From: Sandaracinus sp.
GTDB taxonomy: Bacteria; Myxococcota_A; Polyangia; Polyangiales; Houyiibacteriaceae
Assembly (NCBI GenBank): GCA_020633125.1
Contig: JACKEH010000034.1
Coordinates: forward strand, 1-47,899
DNA: 47,899 nt
Reading direction: 5' to 3'
Below, in pieces: positions 25,741-33,860 of this stretch. Position numbers and translations under genes: made by a program. The notes beneath the pieces are model-generated. The model made no database searches. It saw only the letters and a list, made by a program, of their open reading frames with translations, and had not been told where the DNA came from. Each line of letters begins with the position of its first letter. Within the stretch, counting starts at the first letter, position 1.

Positions 25741-25842
25741 CCCGTGCCCGTGCCCGTGCCCACGCCCACGCCCACGCCCACGCCCACGCCCATGCCCGCG
25801 CCCGTGCCCGTGCCCGTGCCCGTGCCCATGCCCGTGCCCGTG
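25741..25842. repeat. 17-unit hexanucleotide array (CCCNNG)n
   Basis: Seventeen uninterrupted hexamers, CCCGTG, CCCACG, CCCATG or CCCGCG, at exact 6-base spacing. On the minus strand this is a chain of 17 GGG tracts with 3-base spacers, a strong G-quadruplex-forming pattern. It lies between a terminator and the operator of the lipid operon. Minus-strand and plus-strand frames through it encode only Arg/Ala/Pro filler. Confidence 0.85.
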
Positions 25843-25866
25843 TAGTCTCCCGGCCGGCTCGACAGC

Positions 25867-25886
25867 TATCTACCATGTGGTAGACA
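25867..25886 (+). promoter_or_regulatory. candidate operator palindrome upstream of the lipid operon
   Basis: CTACCATGTGGTAG (25870-25883) is a perfect palindrome with 6-bp arms around TG; extended to 25867-25886 it has one mismatch. It ends 25 bases before the MaoC start at 25912, where a TetR-type repressor would act. The family is inference; the palindrome is seen. Confidence 0.5.
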
Positions 25887-25911
25887 AACGCCAACCAAAC
25901 GGTAGGTGACG

Positions 25912-26772
25912 ATGGTCCCCCTTCGACACGTCCTGCAACAAGGTCCGGTGGTCGCGGCGCTCGCTCGCGGCGCCGCGTCTTCGTTTCGTCGCTCTCCGCG
26001 CGAGACCGTCGCGCCGGGCCCGTGGCATCACGCGCTCGTTCCCCCGCGGCCGCGCGACCTGATCGACGACTACGTTCGGCACGTCGGCGGCGACGTCGCG
26101 AGCTACCGTGGCCTCGTCCCGCCGCACCTCTTCCCGCAATGGATCTTCCCGCTTCAGGCGCGCGCCCTCGAAGGCGTGAGCTACCCGCTGCAGAAGGTGC
26201 TCAACGGCGGTTGCCGCATGGAGGTGCGCGCGCCGCTGCCCGCCGACCGACCGCTCGAGGTCGCGACACGTCTGGACTCGGTCGACGACGACGGGCGCCG
26301 CGCGGTGCTGCGATTTCTCGCGACCACCGGCCCGAAGGACGAGCCCGAGGCGTTGGTCGTGCACCTGAACGCCGTCGTCCCGCTCGGCGGCCCGAGTGAA
26401 TCGAAGCCGCGCAAGGAGCGGGTCCGCGTGCCAAGCGAGGCACGCGAGCTCGCGCGTTGGCGTCTCGGCCCGCGCGCCGGCCTCGAGTTCGCGATCCTCA
26501 CCGGCGACTTCAACCCGGTGCATTGGGTCGCGCCGTACGCGCGGGCGTTCGGCTTCCGCAACACGATCCTGCACGGCTTCTCCAGCTTCGCGCGGGTCTA
26601 CGAGAGCTTGCGGGTCGCCCGTCGCATCGCGCCGCGCGTGCTCGACGTGCGCTTCACGCGTCCGCTCGTCTTGCCCGCGCGGGTCGGGCTCTTCACCGCC
26701 GACGCGTCGCTCTTCGTCGGTGACGCCGCCGGCGCCCCGGCTTACCTCACGGGCACCTTCGAAGGGCCCTGA
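25912..26772 (+). CDS. MaoC-like (R)-specific enoyl-CoA hydratase, double hot-dog type
   Basis: 286 residues from ATG 25912, preceded by GGTAGG; GTG 25906 is an alternative. The hydratase-2 motif is clear in the C-terminal half: ILTGDFNPVHW, then GFRNTILHGFSS, giving the catalytic Asp and His. The N-terminal half is a second, degenerate hot-dog module, as in HtdX. It is expected to hydrate 2-enoyl-CoA or -ACP to the (R)-3-hydroxy product. It is the first gene of the set also containing FabG4-like reductase and thiolase, the order of mycobacterial htdX-fabG4-fadA2. A palindromic operator lies just upstream. Confidence 0.88.
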   Translation: MVPLRHVLQQGPVVAALARGAASSFRRSPRETVAPGPWHHALVPPRPRDLIDDYVRHVGGDVASYRGLVPPHLFPQWIFPLQARALEGVSYPLQKVLNGGCRMEVRAPLPADRPLEVATRLDSVDDDGRRAVLRFLATTGPKDEPEALVVHLNAVVPLGGPSESKPRKERVRVPSEARELARWRLGPRAGLEFAILTGDFNPVHWVAPYARAFGFRNTILHGFSSFARVYESLRVARRIAPRVLDVRFTRPLVLPARVGLFTADASLFVGDAAGAPAYLTGTFEGP

Positions 26773-26814
26773 ACCCTTCGCGGACCTCCGAACTTCGTCG
26801 CAACGAGAATCGTC

Positions 26815-28236
26815 ATGGCTCGAGACCTCCTCTTGGCAATCTCCTCCGAGCCCCGCGCGCGCCGCCTCGTGCAGCGCCTCGGGCTCCCGCTCCCGCTCCC
26901 CCAGCGCCTCGATCGCAACGACGAGGCGTACGAAGAGCAGCCCCTGCGCGACCGGCGCGTGCTCACGCTCGGCACGTTTCGCGGCGAGCTCGGTCGCGCC
27001 CTCGCGCACGTCTTGGTCGAAGCCGGCGCGAGCCCCGTCGTGGCGACCGACACCGACGTCTTCGACGCTCCGGGCGAAGCGTGGGGACGCCGTCCGAGCG
27101 CGCCCGATCCCGAGAGCACCGAGCGCTACGACGCGCTCGTCTTCGACGCCTCGGAGCTCGGTGGTCCGGAGGACCTGCGTGCGCTCTACGACGGCTTTCA
27201 CGCGTGGGTCGGTCGCTTGCGTCCCTGCGCGCACGTCGTCGTGGTCGGTCGCCCGCCCGAAGAAGCCTCGTCGGCCGCCGCCGCCGGCGCACGTCACGGG
27301 CTCGACGGCTTCGTGCGCAGCCTCGCCAAGGAGCTCGGCCGTCGCGGCACCACCGCGAATCTCGTGCTCTGCGAGACGGGCGCCGAGAGCCGCCTCGACG
27401 GCGTGCTTCGTTTCTTGCTCACCGAGCGCAGCGCCTTCGTCACCGCGCAGCCCTTCGTCGTGAAGCGTCTGGCGAAAGCGCCGGTCGCCGTGCCGCGCAC
27501 CCGTCCGCTCGAAGGAAAGACCGCCCTCGTCACCGGCGCGGCCCGTGGCATCGGCGCCGCCACCGCGGCACGGCTCGCACGCGAAGGGGCGAAGGTCTTG
27601 CTCCTCGATCGCCCCGACGACGACGGACCGCTCGCCGCCACCGCCCGAGAGGTCGGCGGCATCCCCGTCTTGCTCGACGTCACCGCGCCCGACGCGGAGG
27701 CGAAGCTGCTCGCGGTGGCGAAGGAGCACGGCGGGTTCGACGTCGTCGTGCACAACGCCGGCATCACGCGCGACAAGACGCTCGCGAAGATGAAGCCCGA
27801 GCAGTGGGATCTCGCGGTCGACGTGAACCTCGGCGCCGTCGTGCGGCTCACCGACGCGCTGGTGAAGCAGAAGGCGCTCTCGGCGGGGGCGCGTGTGGTC
27901 TTGCTCTCGAGCGTGTCGGGCCTGGCGGGCAACGTGGGGCAGACCAACTACGCCGCGTCGAAGTCGGGGCTCGTCGGCTACCTGCGTCACCTCGCGCCGG
28001 CCGTCGCGGACCGTGGCATCACGGTGAACGCGATCGCGCCGGGCTTCATCGAGACGCGCCTCACCGACGCGATGCCGGTCGCGATTCGCGAAGCGGCGCG
28101 ACGTCTCTCGGCGCTGGGCCAAGGCGGTCAGCCGGGCGACGTCGCCGAAGCCATCACCTTCCTCGCCACCCCCGGCAGCGTCGGCATCAGCGGCGCGGTC
28201 GTGCGCGTCTGCGGCGGCGCCTTGGTCGGCGCGTGA
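26815..28236 (+). CDS. FabG4-like two-domain 3-ketoacyl reductase
   Basis: 473 residues from ATG 26815 (MARDLLLAISSEPRARRLVQ). The N-terminal 220 residues are a degenerate Rossmann domain (LGTFRGELGRALA near 52). The C-terminal SDR domain is complete: LVTGAARGIGAA near 237, HNAG near 314, the Ser in LLSSVSG near 364, and catalytic YAASK near 379, followed by INAI..GF. This two-domain size matches the high-molecular-weight FabG4 of mycobacteria, an NAD(H)-dependent 3-ketoacyl-CoA reductase. It lies 42 bp after the MaoC gene in one operon. Confidence 0.92.
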   Translation: MARDLLLAISSEPRARRLVQRLGLPLPLPQRLDRNDEAYEEQPLRDRRVLTLGTFRGELGRALAHVLVEAGASPVVATDTDVFDAPGEAWGRRPSAPDPESTERYDALVFDASELGGPEDLRALYDGFHAWVGRLRPCAHVVVVGRPPEEASSAAAAGARHGLDGFVRSLAKELGRRGTTANLVLCETGAESRLDGVLRFLLTERSAFVTAQPFVVKRLAKAPVAVPRTRPLEGKTALVTGAARGIGAATAARLAREGAKVLLLDRPDDDGPLAATAREVGGIPVLLDVTAPDAEAKLLAVAKEHGGFDVVVHNAGITRDKTLAKMKPEQWDLAVDVNLGAVVRLTDALVKQKALSAGARVVLLSSVSGLAGNVGQTNYAASKSGLVGYLRHLAPAVADRGITVNAIAPGFIETRLTDAMPVAIREAARRLSALGQGGQPGDVAEAITFLATPGSVGISGAVVRVCGGALVGA

Positions 28237-28312
28237 CGCGTCGCTTTCTTCGAGGCGCGGCCTGAGAGAAGCTCTCGCGCCGACGCACTCGTTTGCGAAC
28301 ACGGAGCCACGA

Positions 28313-30178
28313 ATGTCCACGAGCAAGAAGAGCGCGCGGCGCGGAGACGACGCGAAGAACGAACCGACCACGGCCGACGCGAAGACCGCGACGGACGAGA
28401 CGTCGGTCGAAGCGTCGGAGCCGAAGCGTTCGAAGAAGGCGCACGAGACGCTCGCGGGCGACGAAGGACCGAAGCGCGCGAAGAAGGAGCGCAAAGGCGA
28501 CGAAGCGCCGAAACTCTCGAAGAAAGAGCGCAAGACGCTCGCGGGCGAAGAAGCGCCGAAGCTCTCGAAGAAGGAGCGCAAGACGCTCGCGGGCGAAGAA
28601 GCGCCGAAGCTCTCGAAGAAGGAGCGCAAGACGCTCGCGGGCGAGGAGGCGCCAAAGCTCTCGAAGAAGGAGCGCAAGACGCTCGCAGGCGAGGAAGAAG
28701 CCGTGCCGAAGAAGGCTGCCGACGCGGCACCGAAGAAAACCGAGCCGCCGAGCAAACCTTCGGCTCGCGCGAGCAGCGCCGGTCAGGTGGCGGCAGAGGA
28801 GGAGGGCGCCGAGCGTCGCCCCTCGGCCCGCGCGAAGGAGGCGCGAACGCCTCGCCGCGGCAGCGGACCCAAGCGAGTCTCGAAGGTGGGTGACCCTGGC
28901 CGCCGCGCGGTGATCGTCGCCGGCGTCCGCACGCCCTTCACGAAGGCCTTCGGCGCGCTCCTTCCGCTCGACACCATCGGCCTCGCGGACGCCGCGGTCA
29001 GCGCCTTGCTCGAGCGCACCGGGCTGCCGCGTCGAGAGATCGAGTCGGTGGTCTGGGGCGGCGTGATCCTGCCGAGCGGCGCGCCGAACGTCGCGCGCGA
29101 GCTCGCCCTCGATCTGCGCTTGGGCGCCGGTGTCGAGGGCATGACGGTCACACGCGCCTGCGCCTCCGGCCTTCAAGCCGTGACTTTGGCAGCCGCGGCC
29201 ATCGAGCGCGGCGAAGCCGACGTGGTCCTCGCGGGCGGCTCGGACTCGACCAGCCACGCCGAAGTGAAGCTCCCGCAGAAGGCCGTGCATGCCCTCGCGC
29301 CGCTCGCCTTCGGCAAAGCGAAGGGGTGGCGTGATTACCTCGGTGTCGCGTCGCAGCTCATGCCCATCACCGAGGTCTTGCCGAAGATGCCCAAGATCGC
29401 GGAGCGCACGACGGGCGAGGTGATGGGCGAAGCCGCGGAGCGAATGGCCACGCGCAACCGCATCGCGCGCGAAGCCCAAGACGCCTTCGCGGCGCGCTCG
29501 CACCATCGCGCCGCCGCGGCGATCGCCAGCGGCCGCTTCGACCGCGAGGTCGCGCCCGTGACGCTTCCGGACGGAGAGCGCGTCGTGGTCGACGACCTCG
29601 TGCGCGCGGACACCGACGCCGCGCGGCTCGCGAAGCTCCGTCCGGTGTTCGCGAAGGACGGAACGATCACCGCGGGAAACGCGAGCCCCCTCACGGACGG
29701 CGCGTCGGCGGTGCTGCTCATGAGCGAAGCCAAAGCCAAGGCGCTCGGTTTCACGCCGCTCGCGGCGTTTCGCTCGTGGTCCTACGTCGGTGTCGATCCT
29801 GCCGATCAGCTGCTCATCGGCCCGGCGCTCGCGATGCCCAAGGCGCTCGCGCGCGCGGGCATGGAGCTCTCCGACATCGATCTCGTGGACCTGCACGAAG
29901 CCTTCGCGGCGCAGGTGCTCAGCGTCACGCAGGCGCTCGGCTCCGACGCCTTCGCGCGCGAGCGCCTCGGCTGCGATCGCGCCGTCGGTGAGATCGACGA
30001 GGACCGCCTCAACGTGCACGGCGGCTCCATCGCGATCGGCCACCCCTTCGGCGCGACCGGCGCGCGAATGGTGACCACGATGGCCAACGAGCTCGTGACG
30101 CGGGATCTCGAGACCGCCATCCTCGGCCTCTGCGCCGCGGGGGGCCTCGGCGCGGCGGCGATTCTCGAACGCGTCTGA
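28313..30178 (+). CDS. acetyl-CoA acetyltransferase with Lys/Glu-rich N-terminal repeat extension
   Basis: 621 residues from ATG 28313. From about residue 198 (RRAVIVAGVRTPF) it is a full thiolase: nucleophile Cys in TRACASG (283), His in IGHPFGATG near 575, second Cys in CAAGGLG near 607. The 195 residues before it are low-complexity Lys/Glu/Arg/Ala, with four identical 16-residue units APKLSKKERKTLAGEE at 65-128 preceded by two degraded units. Thiolases normally begin at the catalytic fold, so the extension is extra. It may tether the enzyme to partners, nucleic acid or a surface; this is inference. The operon order resembles htdX-fabG4-fadA2. Confidence 0.9.
   Translation: MSTSKKSARRGDDAKNEPTTADAKTATDETSVEASEPKRSKKAHETLAGDEGPKRAKKERKGDEAPKLSKKERKTLAGEEAPKLSKKERKTLAGEEAPKLSKKERKTLAGEEAPKLSKKERKTLAGEEEAVPKKAADAAPKKTEPPSKPSARASSAGQVAAEEEGAERRPSARAKEARTPRRGSGPKRVSKVGDPGRRAVIVAGVRTPFTKAFGALLPLDTIGLADAAVSALLERTGLPRREIESVVWGGVILPSGAPNVARELALDLRLGAGVEGMTVTRACASGLQAVTLAAAAIERGEADVVLAGGSDSTSHAEVKLPQKAVHALAPLAFGKAKGWRDYLGVASQLMPITEVLPKMPKIAERTTGEVMGEAAERMATRNRIAREAQDAFAARSHHRAAAAIASGRFDREVAPVTLPDGERVVVDDLVRADTDAARLAKLRPVFAKDGTITAGNASPLTDGASAVLLMSEAKAKALGFTPLAAFRSWSYVGVDPADQLLIGPALAMPKALARAGMELSDIDLVDLHEAFAAQVLSVTQALGSDAFARERLGCDRAVGEIDEDRLNVHGGSIAIGHPFGATGARMVTTMANELVTRDLETAILGLCAAGGLGAAAILERV
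28505..28696 (+). repeat. four 48-bp in-frame tandem repeats
   Basis: Units at 28505-28552, 28553-28600, 28601-28648 and 28649-28696. All four encode the same 16 residues, yet at least six codon positions vary between copies (for example CCG/CCA, AAA/AAG, GCG/GCA, GAA/GAG). All differences are silent. Confidence 0.95.
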
Positions 30179-30234
30179 TCGTGTCGCGCGGGGCCCGGTC
30201 GCACCGCGGCGAGGGCGTGCTAATCCCCGCCGCC

Positions 30235-31842
30235 GTGTCCGAGCCCGAAAACGACGACGACCTCGGAGGAGCGCCGCTCCTGACCGAGGACCAGCTCGAG
30301 GAGACCACCGAGCTCCTCGAGCGCCTCATCGAGGATCGCGCCTTGCTCGCGGGGGTCTCCGAGCCCGTGCGCCGACGTTTCCTCATCGCCGCCGGCCGTG
30401 TGTCGCGGCCTACCGCGTCGGAGGCCCGCAAGCTCCTGCGCGCGTACCGTCGTCAGAAGCGCGACGCCAAACGCGCCAAGCGCGAGGCGCTGCTCGACGC
30501 CACGGGCATTCGCGAGAAGCGTCGGGAAGAGGTCTTCGTCACGCCCGCGCTGCCAGGCTTGAACGCCGCGCTTCCCGCCGGTGAGACGGTGCCCGATACG
30601 ACGACTGAGACCGGAAAGCCGTACACGGTGCCCGGTCCGCCCGAAGGCTGGGTCGCGGCCGAGCTCGAAGAAGGACGCACCTGCTACGTCTGCAAGGAGT
30701 CGTTCAAGAAGCTGCACTTCTTCTACGACCAGATGTGCGACGAGTGCGCGGCGTTGAACTGGGACAAGCGCCATCAGGTGGCCGACCTCCGCGGTCGCAC
30801 CGCGCTGCTCACCGGGGGCCGCGTCAAGATCGGCTACCAGGCCGGCATGCTCCTGCTGCGTGCGGGCGCGCGTTTGATCGTCACCACGCGTTTCCCCCGC
30901 GACGCCGCGCGTCGCTACGCGGCCGAGCCGGACTTCGAGCAATGGCGCGACCGCCTGCACGTGCTCGGCATGGATCTGCGGCACACGCCGAGCGTCGAGG
31001 TCTTCGCGCAAGAGATGGAGCGACGCTTCGACGGCCTCGACTTCGTCGTGCACAACGCGTGTCAGACGGTTCGTCGGCCCTCGGGTTGGTACAAGCACCT
31101 GCTGCCGCTCGAAGAGACGCCGATGCAGTCGCTGCCGGCCGAGCTGCGACCGCTCGTCGAAGATCACGAAGCCTTCAAGAGCGCGCTCGTCGCCGCGAAG
31201 GTCGACGAGATCCCCGCCGACCCACGCGCGGTCGGTCTGCACCTCGCACCTCAGCTCACGCAGCTCCCGCTGCTCGCCGAAGACGTCGACGCGGGCGCGG
31301 AGCTCTTCCCCGAAGGCCTGCTCGATCAGGACCAGCAGCAGATCGATCTTCGGGATCGCAACAGCTGGCGCTTCACGCTCGCGGAGGTGCCGACGCTCGA
31401 GCTGCTCGAGGTCTTCCTCGTCAACGCCATCGCGCCCTTCGTGCTCAACGCGCGTCTCAAGCCGCTGATGGTTCGTCAGCGCACCTTCGACAAACACATC
31501 GTCAACGTCTCGGCGATGGAGGGGCAGTTCTACCGGTCGCACAAGACCGACAAACACCCTCACACGAACATGGCGAAGGCCGCGCTCAACATGATGACCC
31601 GCACGTCCGCGCAGGATTACGCGAAGGACGGCATCTTCATGAACGCGGTCGACACCGGCTGGGTCACCGACGAGGACCCGGTCGAGATCGCCAAGCGCAA
31701 GAAGGCCGTGCACGCGTTCTCGCCACCGCTCGACATCGTCGACGGCGCGGCGCGCATCCTCGATCCGATCTTCGCCGGCCTGATCACGGGCGAGCACTAC
31801 TTCGGGAAGTTCCTCAAGGACTACCACCCCACGCGTTGGTGA
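30235..31842 (+). CDS. SDR family protein with CxxC motifs and a non-standard catalytic site
   Basis: 535 residues from GTG 30235 (VSEPENDDDLGGAPLL); GTG 30181 or 30217 are alternatives. An acidic and then Lys/Arg-rich N-terminal segment precedes a Cys pattern CYVCKESFKKLHFFYDQMCD near 149 followed by EC, a possible zinc knuckle (CxxC-x15-CxxC). From 185 it is a Rossmann SDR: TGGRVKIGYQAG near 193, HNACQT near 282, Ser in NVSAMEG near 425. In the place of YxxxK it has HPHTNMAKAAL, so the Tyr position is Thr. It follows the thiolase with 56 bp and is likely in the same operon. Role unknown. Confidence 0.8.
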   Translation: MSEPENDDDLGGAPLLTEDQLEETTELLERLIEDRALLAGVSEPVRRRFLIAAGRVSRPTASEARKLLRAYRRQKRDAKRAKREALLDATGIREKRREEVFVTPALPGLNAALPAGETVPDTTTETGKPYTVPGPPEGWVAAELEEGRTCYVCKESFKKLHFFYDQMCDECAALNWDKRHQVADLRGRTALLTGGRVKIGYQAGMLLLRAGARLIVTTRFPRDAARRYAAEPDFEQWRDRLHVLGMDLRHTPSVEVFAQEMERRFDGLDFVVHNACQTVRRPSGWYKHLLPLEETPMQSLPAELRPLVEDHEAFKSALVAAKVDEIPADPRAVGLHLAPQLTQLPLLAEDVDAGAELFPEGLLDQDQQQIDLRDRNSWRFTLAEVPTLELLEVFLVNAIAPFVLNARLKPLMVRQRTFDKHIVNVSAMEGQFYRSHKTDKHPHTNMAKAALNMMTRTSAQDYAKDGIFMNAVDTGWVTDEDPVEIAKRKKAVHAFSPPLDIVDGAARILDPIFAGLITGEHYFGKFLKDYHPTRW

Positions 31843-31985
31843 TCGTCGAAGGTGCGCTTCGCACCGCAGCGTCACCCCTGCTCGCGTCGAGGAGTGGGTG
31901 GGGGCGCGGGTAGGACACGGTGCGCGCTGATGCCGGACACGTCCTTGCGGGATCTCGTCGCGCGCCCCAGGCTCTGCCCTCACCG

Positions 31986-33044
31986 ATGCCCGAAACGGCC
32001 AAGCTCCCGTACGACAGCCTCCTCCTCGTCTCGTTCGGCGGACCCGAGAAGCGAGAGGACGTGATGCCCTTTCTCGAGAACGTCGTCCGCGGCAAGCCGG
32101 TCCCGAAGGAGCGTCTGCTCGAGGTCGCGCAGCACTACTACGACCTCGGCGGCAAGAGCCCCATCAACGATCAATGCCGTCAGCTCCTGGACGCGCTTCG
32201 CGCCGAGCTCGACGCGCACGACGTCTCGCTGCCGCTCTATTGGGGCAACCGCAACTGGCAGCCGATGCTCGGCGACACGCTCGCGGAGATGGCCGCGAAG
32301 GGGCATCGCCGCACGCTGGCGATCATGACCTCCGCGTTCAGCAGCTACTCGGGTTGCCGCCAGTACCGCGAGAACGTGGAGACCGCGCGCGAGCGCGTCG
32401 GGGAAGAGGCGCCCGAGGTCGACAAGCTGCGTGTCTTCTACAACCACCCGCTCTTCGTCGAGGTGATGGCCGAGCGCGTTCGGGACGCCCTCGCAAAGCT
32501 TCCGCCCGCGCATCGCGACGTCGCCCGCATCGCGTTCACCGCGCATTCGATCCCGATCGCGATGGCCGAGCATTGCCGCTACGAAGCGCAGCTCGAAGAG
32601 TCGTGTCGTCTCGTCGCCGAAGCCACCGGCCGCACGAAGTGGCAGCTCGTCTACCAGTCCCGCAGCGGTCCGCCCCAGGTGCCGTGGCTCGGTCCCGACG
32701 TCGTCGAGCACGCGAAGGCGCTCGCCGCGATCGGCACGACCGATCTGGTGGTGGTGCCGATCGGCTTCGTCAGCGATCACATGGAGGTCGTCTACGACCT
32801 CGACCACGAGCTTCACGACGCGTGTGAAGAGCTCGGGCTCACGATGGTACGCGCCGAGACCGCCGGCACCCACCCGAAGTTCATCGCGATGCTGCGCGAG
32901 CTGATCGAAGAGCGCCTCGGTCGCCAAGAGCGCCGTCGCGCGCTCGGCAAAGACGGCCCGAGCCACGACGTCTGCCCCGCCGATTGTTGCCTCTACCCGA
33001 TCACGCGAAAGATGCCGGCGGTCGCGGACGCGACGAAGGATTGA
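31986..33044 (+). CDS. hemH: ferrochelatase with possible Fe-S cysteine tail
   Basis: 352 residues from ATG 31986 (MPETAKLPYDSLLLVSFGGP). Ferrochelatase marks: VSFGGPEKREDVMPFL, LYWGNRNWQP, FTAHSIP with the metal-inserting His, and VPIGFVSDHMEVVYDLDHE with the acidic residues. SAFSSYSGCRQYREN contains a Cys and the C-terminus ends VCPADCC, a spacing suggestive of [2Fe-2S] ligands known in some bacterial ferrochelatases. It inserts Fe into protoporphyrin IX or coproporphyrin III. It is probably cytosolic or membrane-associated. No heme gene neighbours are seen, so it may be standalone. Confidence 0.93.
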   Translation: MPETAKLPYDSLLLVSFGGPEKREDVMPFLENVVRGKPVPKERLLEVAQHYYDLGGKSPINDQCRQLLDALRAELDAHDVSLPLYWGNRNWQPMLGDTLAEMAAKGHRRTLAIMTSAFSSYSGCRQYRENVETARERVGEEAPEVDKLRVFYNHPLFVEVMAERVRDALAKLPPAHRDVARIAFTAHSIPIAMAEHCRYEAQLEESCRLVAEATGRTKWQLVYQSRSGPPQVPWLGPDVVEHAKALAAIGTTDLVVVPIGFVSDHMEVVYDLDHELHDACEELGLTMVRAETAGTHPKFIAMLRELIEERLGRQERRRALGKDGPSHDVCPADCCLYPITRKMPAVADATKD

Positions 33045-33209
33045 GCGGACTCGTTGCCACGACGCGACGCATTCGCCACCCGCTCGACTCCCGTCGTCGC
33101 CACGTCGACGCCGCGCCCGTGGCACTTTGACCCGAGGTCTTGCGCCCTCGAAGCGCGGCGCTAGTGGATGCGCGCGGAGGCGTCCCCCGGACGCTCCCGG
33201 AGGAGAGCG

Positions 33210-33845
33210 ATGTCGAGCGAGACGAACGCCAAAGAGCTTCTGTGCGAGCTCTGCCGTCATTTCTACCAGCAAGGCTGGGTGTCGGGGACGGGGGGCGGCA
33301 TCTCCATTCGCGAGGGCGAGCGCATCTACATGGCGCCCAGCGGCGTACAGAAGGAACGCATTCGACCGGAGCACCTCTACGAGCTCGACCGCGAGGGCCA
33401 GGTGGTCGTGGCGCCCGAAGGCGACTTCAAGCTCAGCGCCTGCGCGCCGCTCTTTCTACACGCGTTCGACCTGCGTGGCGCGGGCGTGGTGATTCACAGC
33501 CACTCGGTGCACGCGATGCTCGCGACCCTCGTCGAAGGCGACGAGTTTCGCGTGACGCACCTCGAGATGATGAAGGGTATCCGGGACCACGGGTACCACG
33601 ACGAGCTCGTCGTTCCGATCCTCGAGAACACCGCGCACGAATGCGATCTCGCCGATGCGCTCGCGGACGCGATGGTTCGCTACCCCAAGACGCAAGCCGT
33701 CCTCGTTCGACGGCACGGCGTGTACGTCTGGGGCCGCGACTGGGTCGAGGCCAAGACGCACGCGGAGTGTTACGACTACCTCTTCGAAGCCGCGGTGAAG
33801 ATGCGGCAGCTCGGTTTCGATCCGGCGCGTGCGCCAACGCGCTGA
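33210..33845 (+). CDS. mtnB: methylthioribulose-1-phosphate dehydratase
   Basis: 211 residues from ATG 33210, with GGAGGAG upstream. Class II aldolase fold: GWVSGTGGGISIRE phosphate site, IHSHSVHAM with zinc His pair near 96 and 98, third zinc His in RRHGVYVWG near 169, and catalytic Glu in the middle. The MtnB assignment is supported by the gene immediately downstream (15 bp), an acireductone dioxygenase of the same salvage pathway. It dehydrates 5-methylthioribulose-1-phosphate in methionine salvage. Cytosolic tetramer by family. Confidence 0.92.
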   Translation: MSSETNAKELLCELCRHFYQQGWVSGTGGGISIREGERIYMAPSGVQKERIRPEHLYELDREGQVVVAPEGDFKLSACAPLFLHAFDLRGAGVVIHSHSVHAMLATLVEGDEFRVTHLEMMKGIRDHGYHDELVVPILENTAHECDLADALADAMVRYPKTQAVLVRRHGVYVWGRDWVEAKTHAECYDYLFEAAVKMRQLGFDPARAPTR

Positions 33846-33860
33846 AGGGGACGAGGACAC

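Noticed and set aside
22625..25894. 1089-codon minus-strand frame opposite the Cys-rich protein
   Set aside because: Repetitive Arg/Ala/Val filler produced by the high-GC Cys repeats and the hexanucleotide array.
28505..28696. CRISPR array
   Set aside because: The 48-bp repeats are contiguous, in frame and without spacers.
25870..28755. 961-codon minus-strand frame opposite the lipid operon
   Set aside because: It has repeat-derived runs (FFESFGASSPASVLRS) from the thiolase tail; no motif, and the plus strand is a clear operon.
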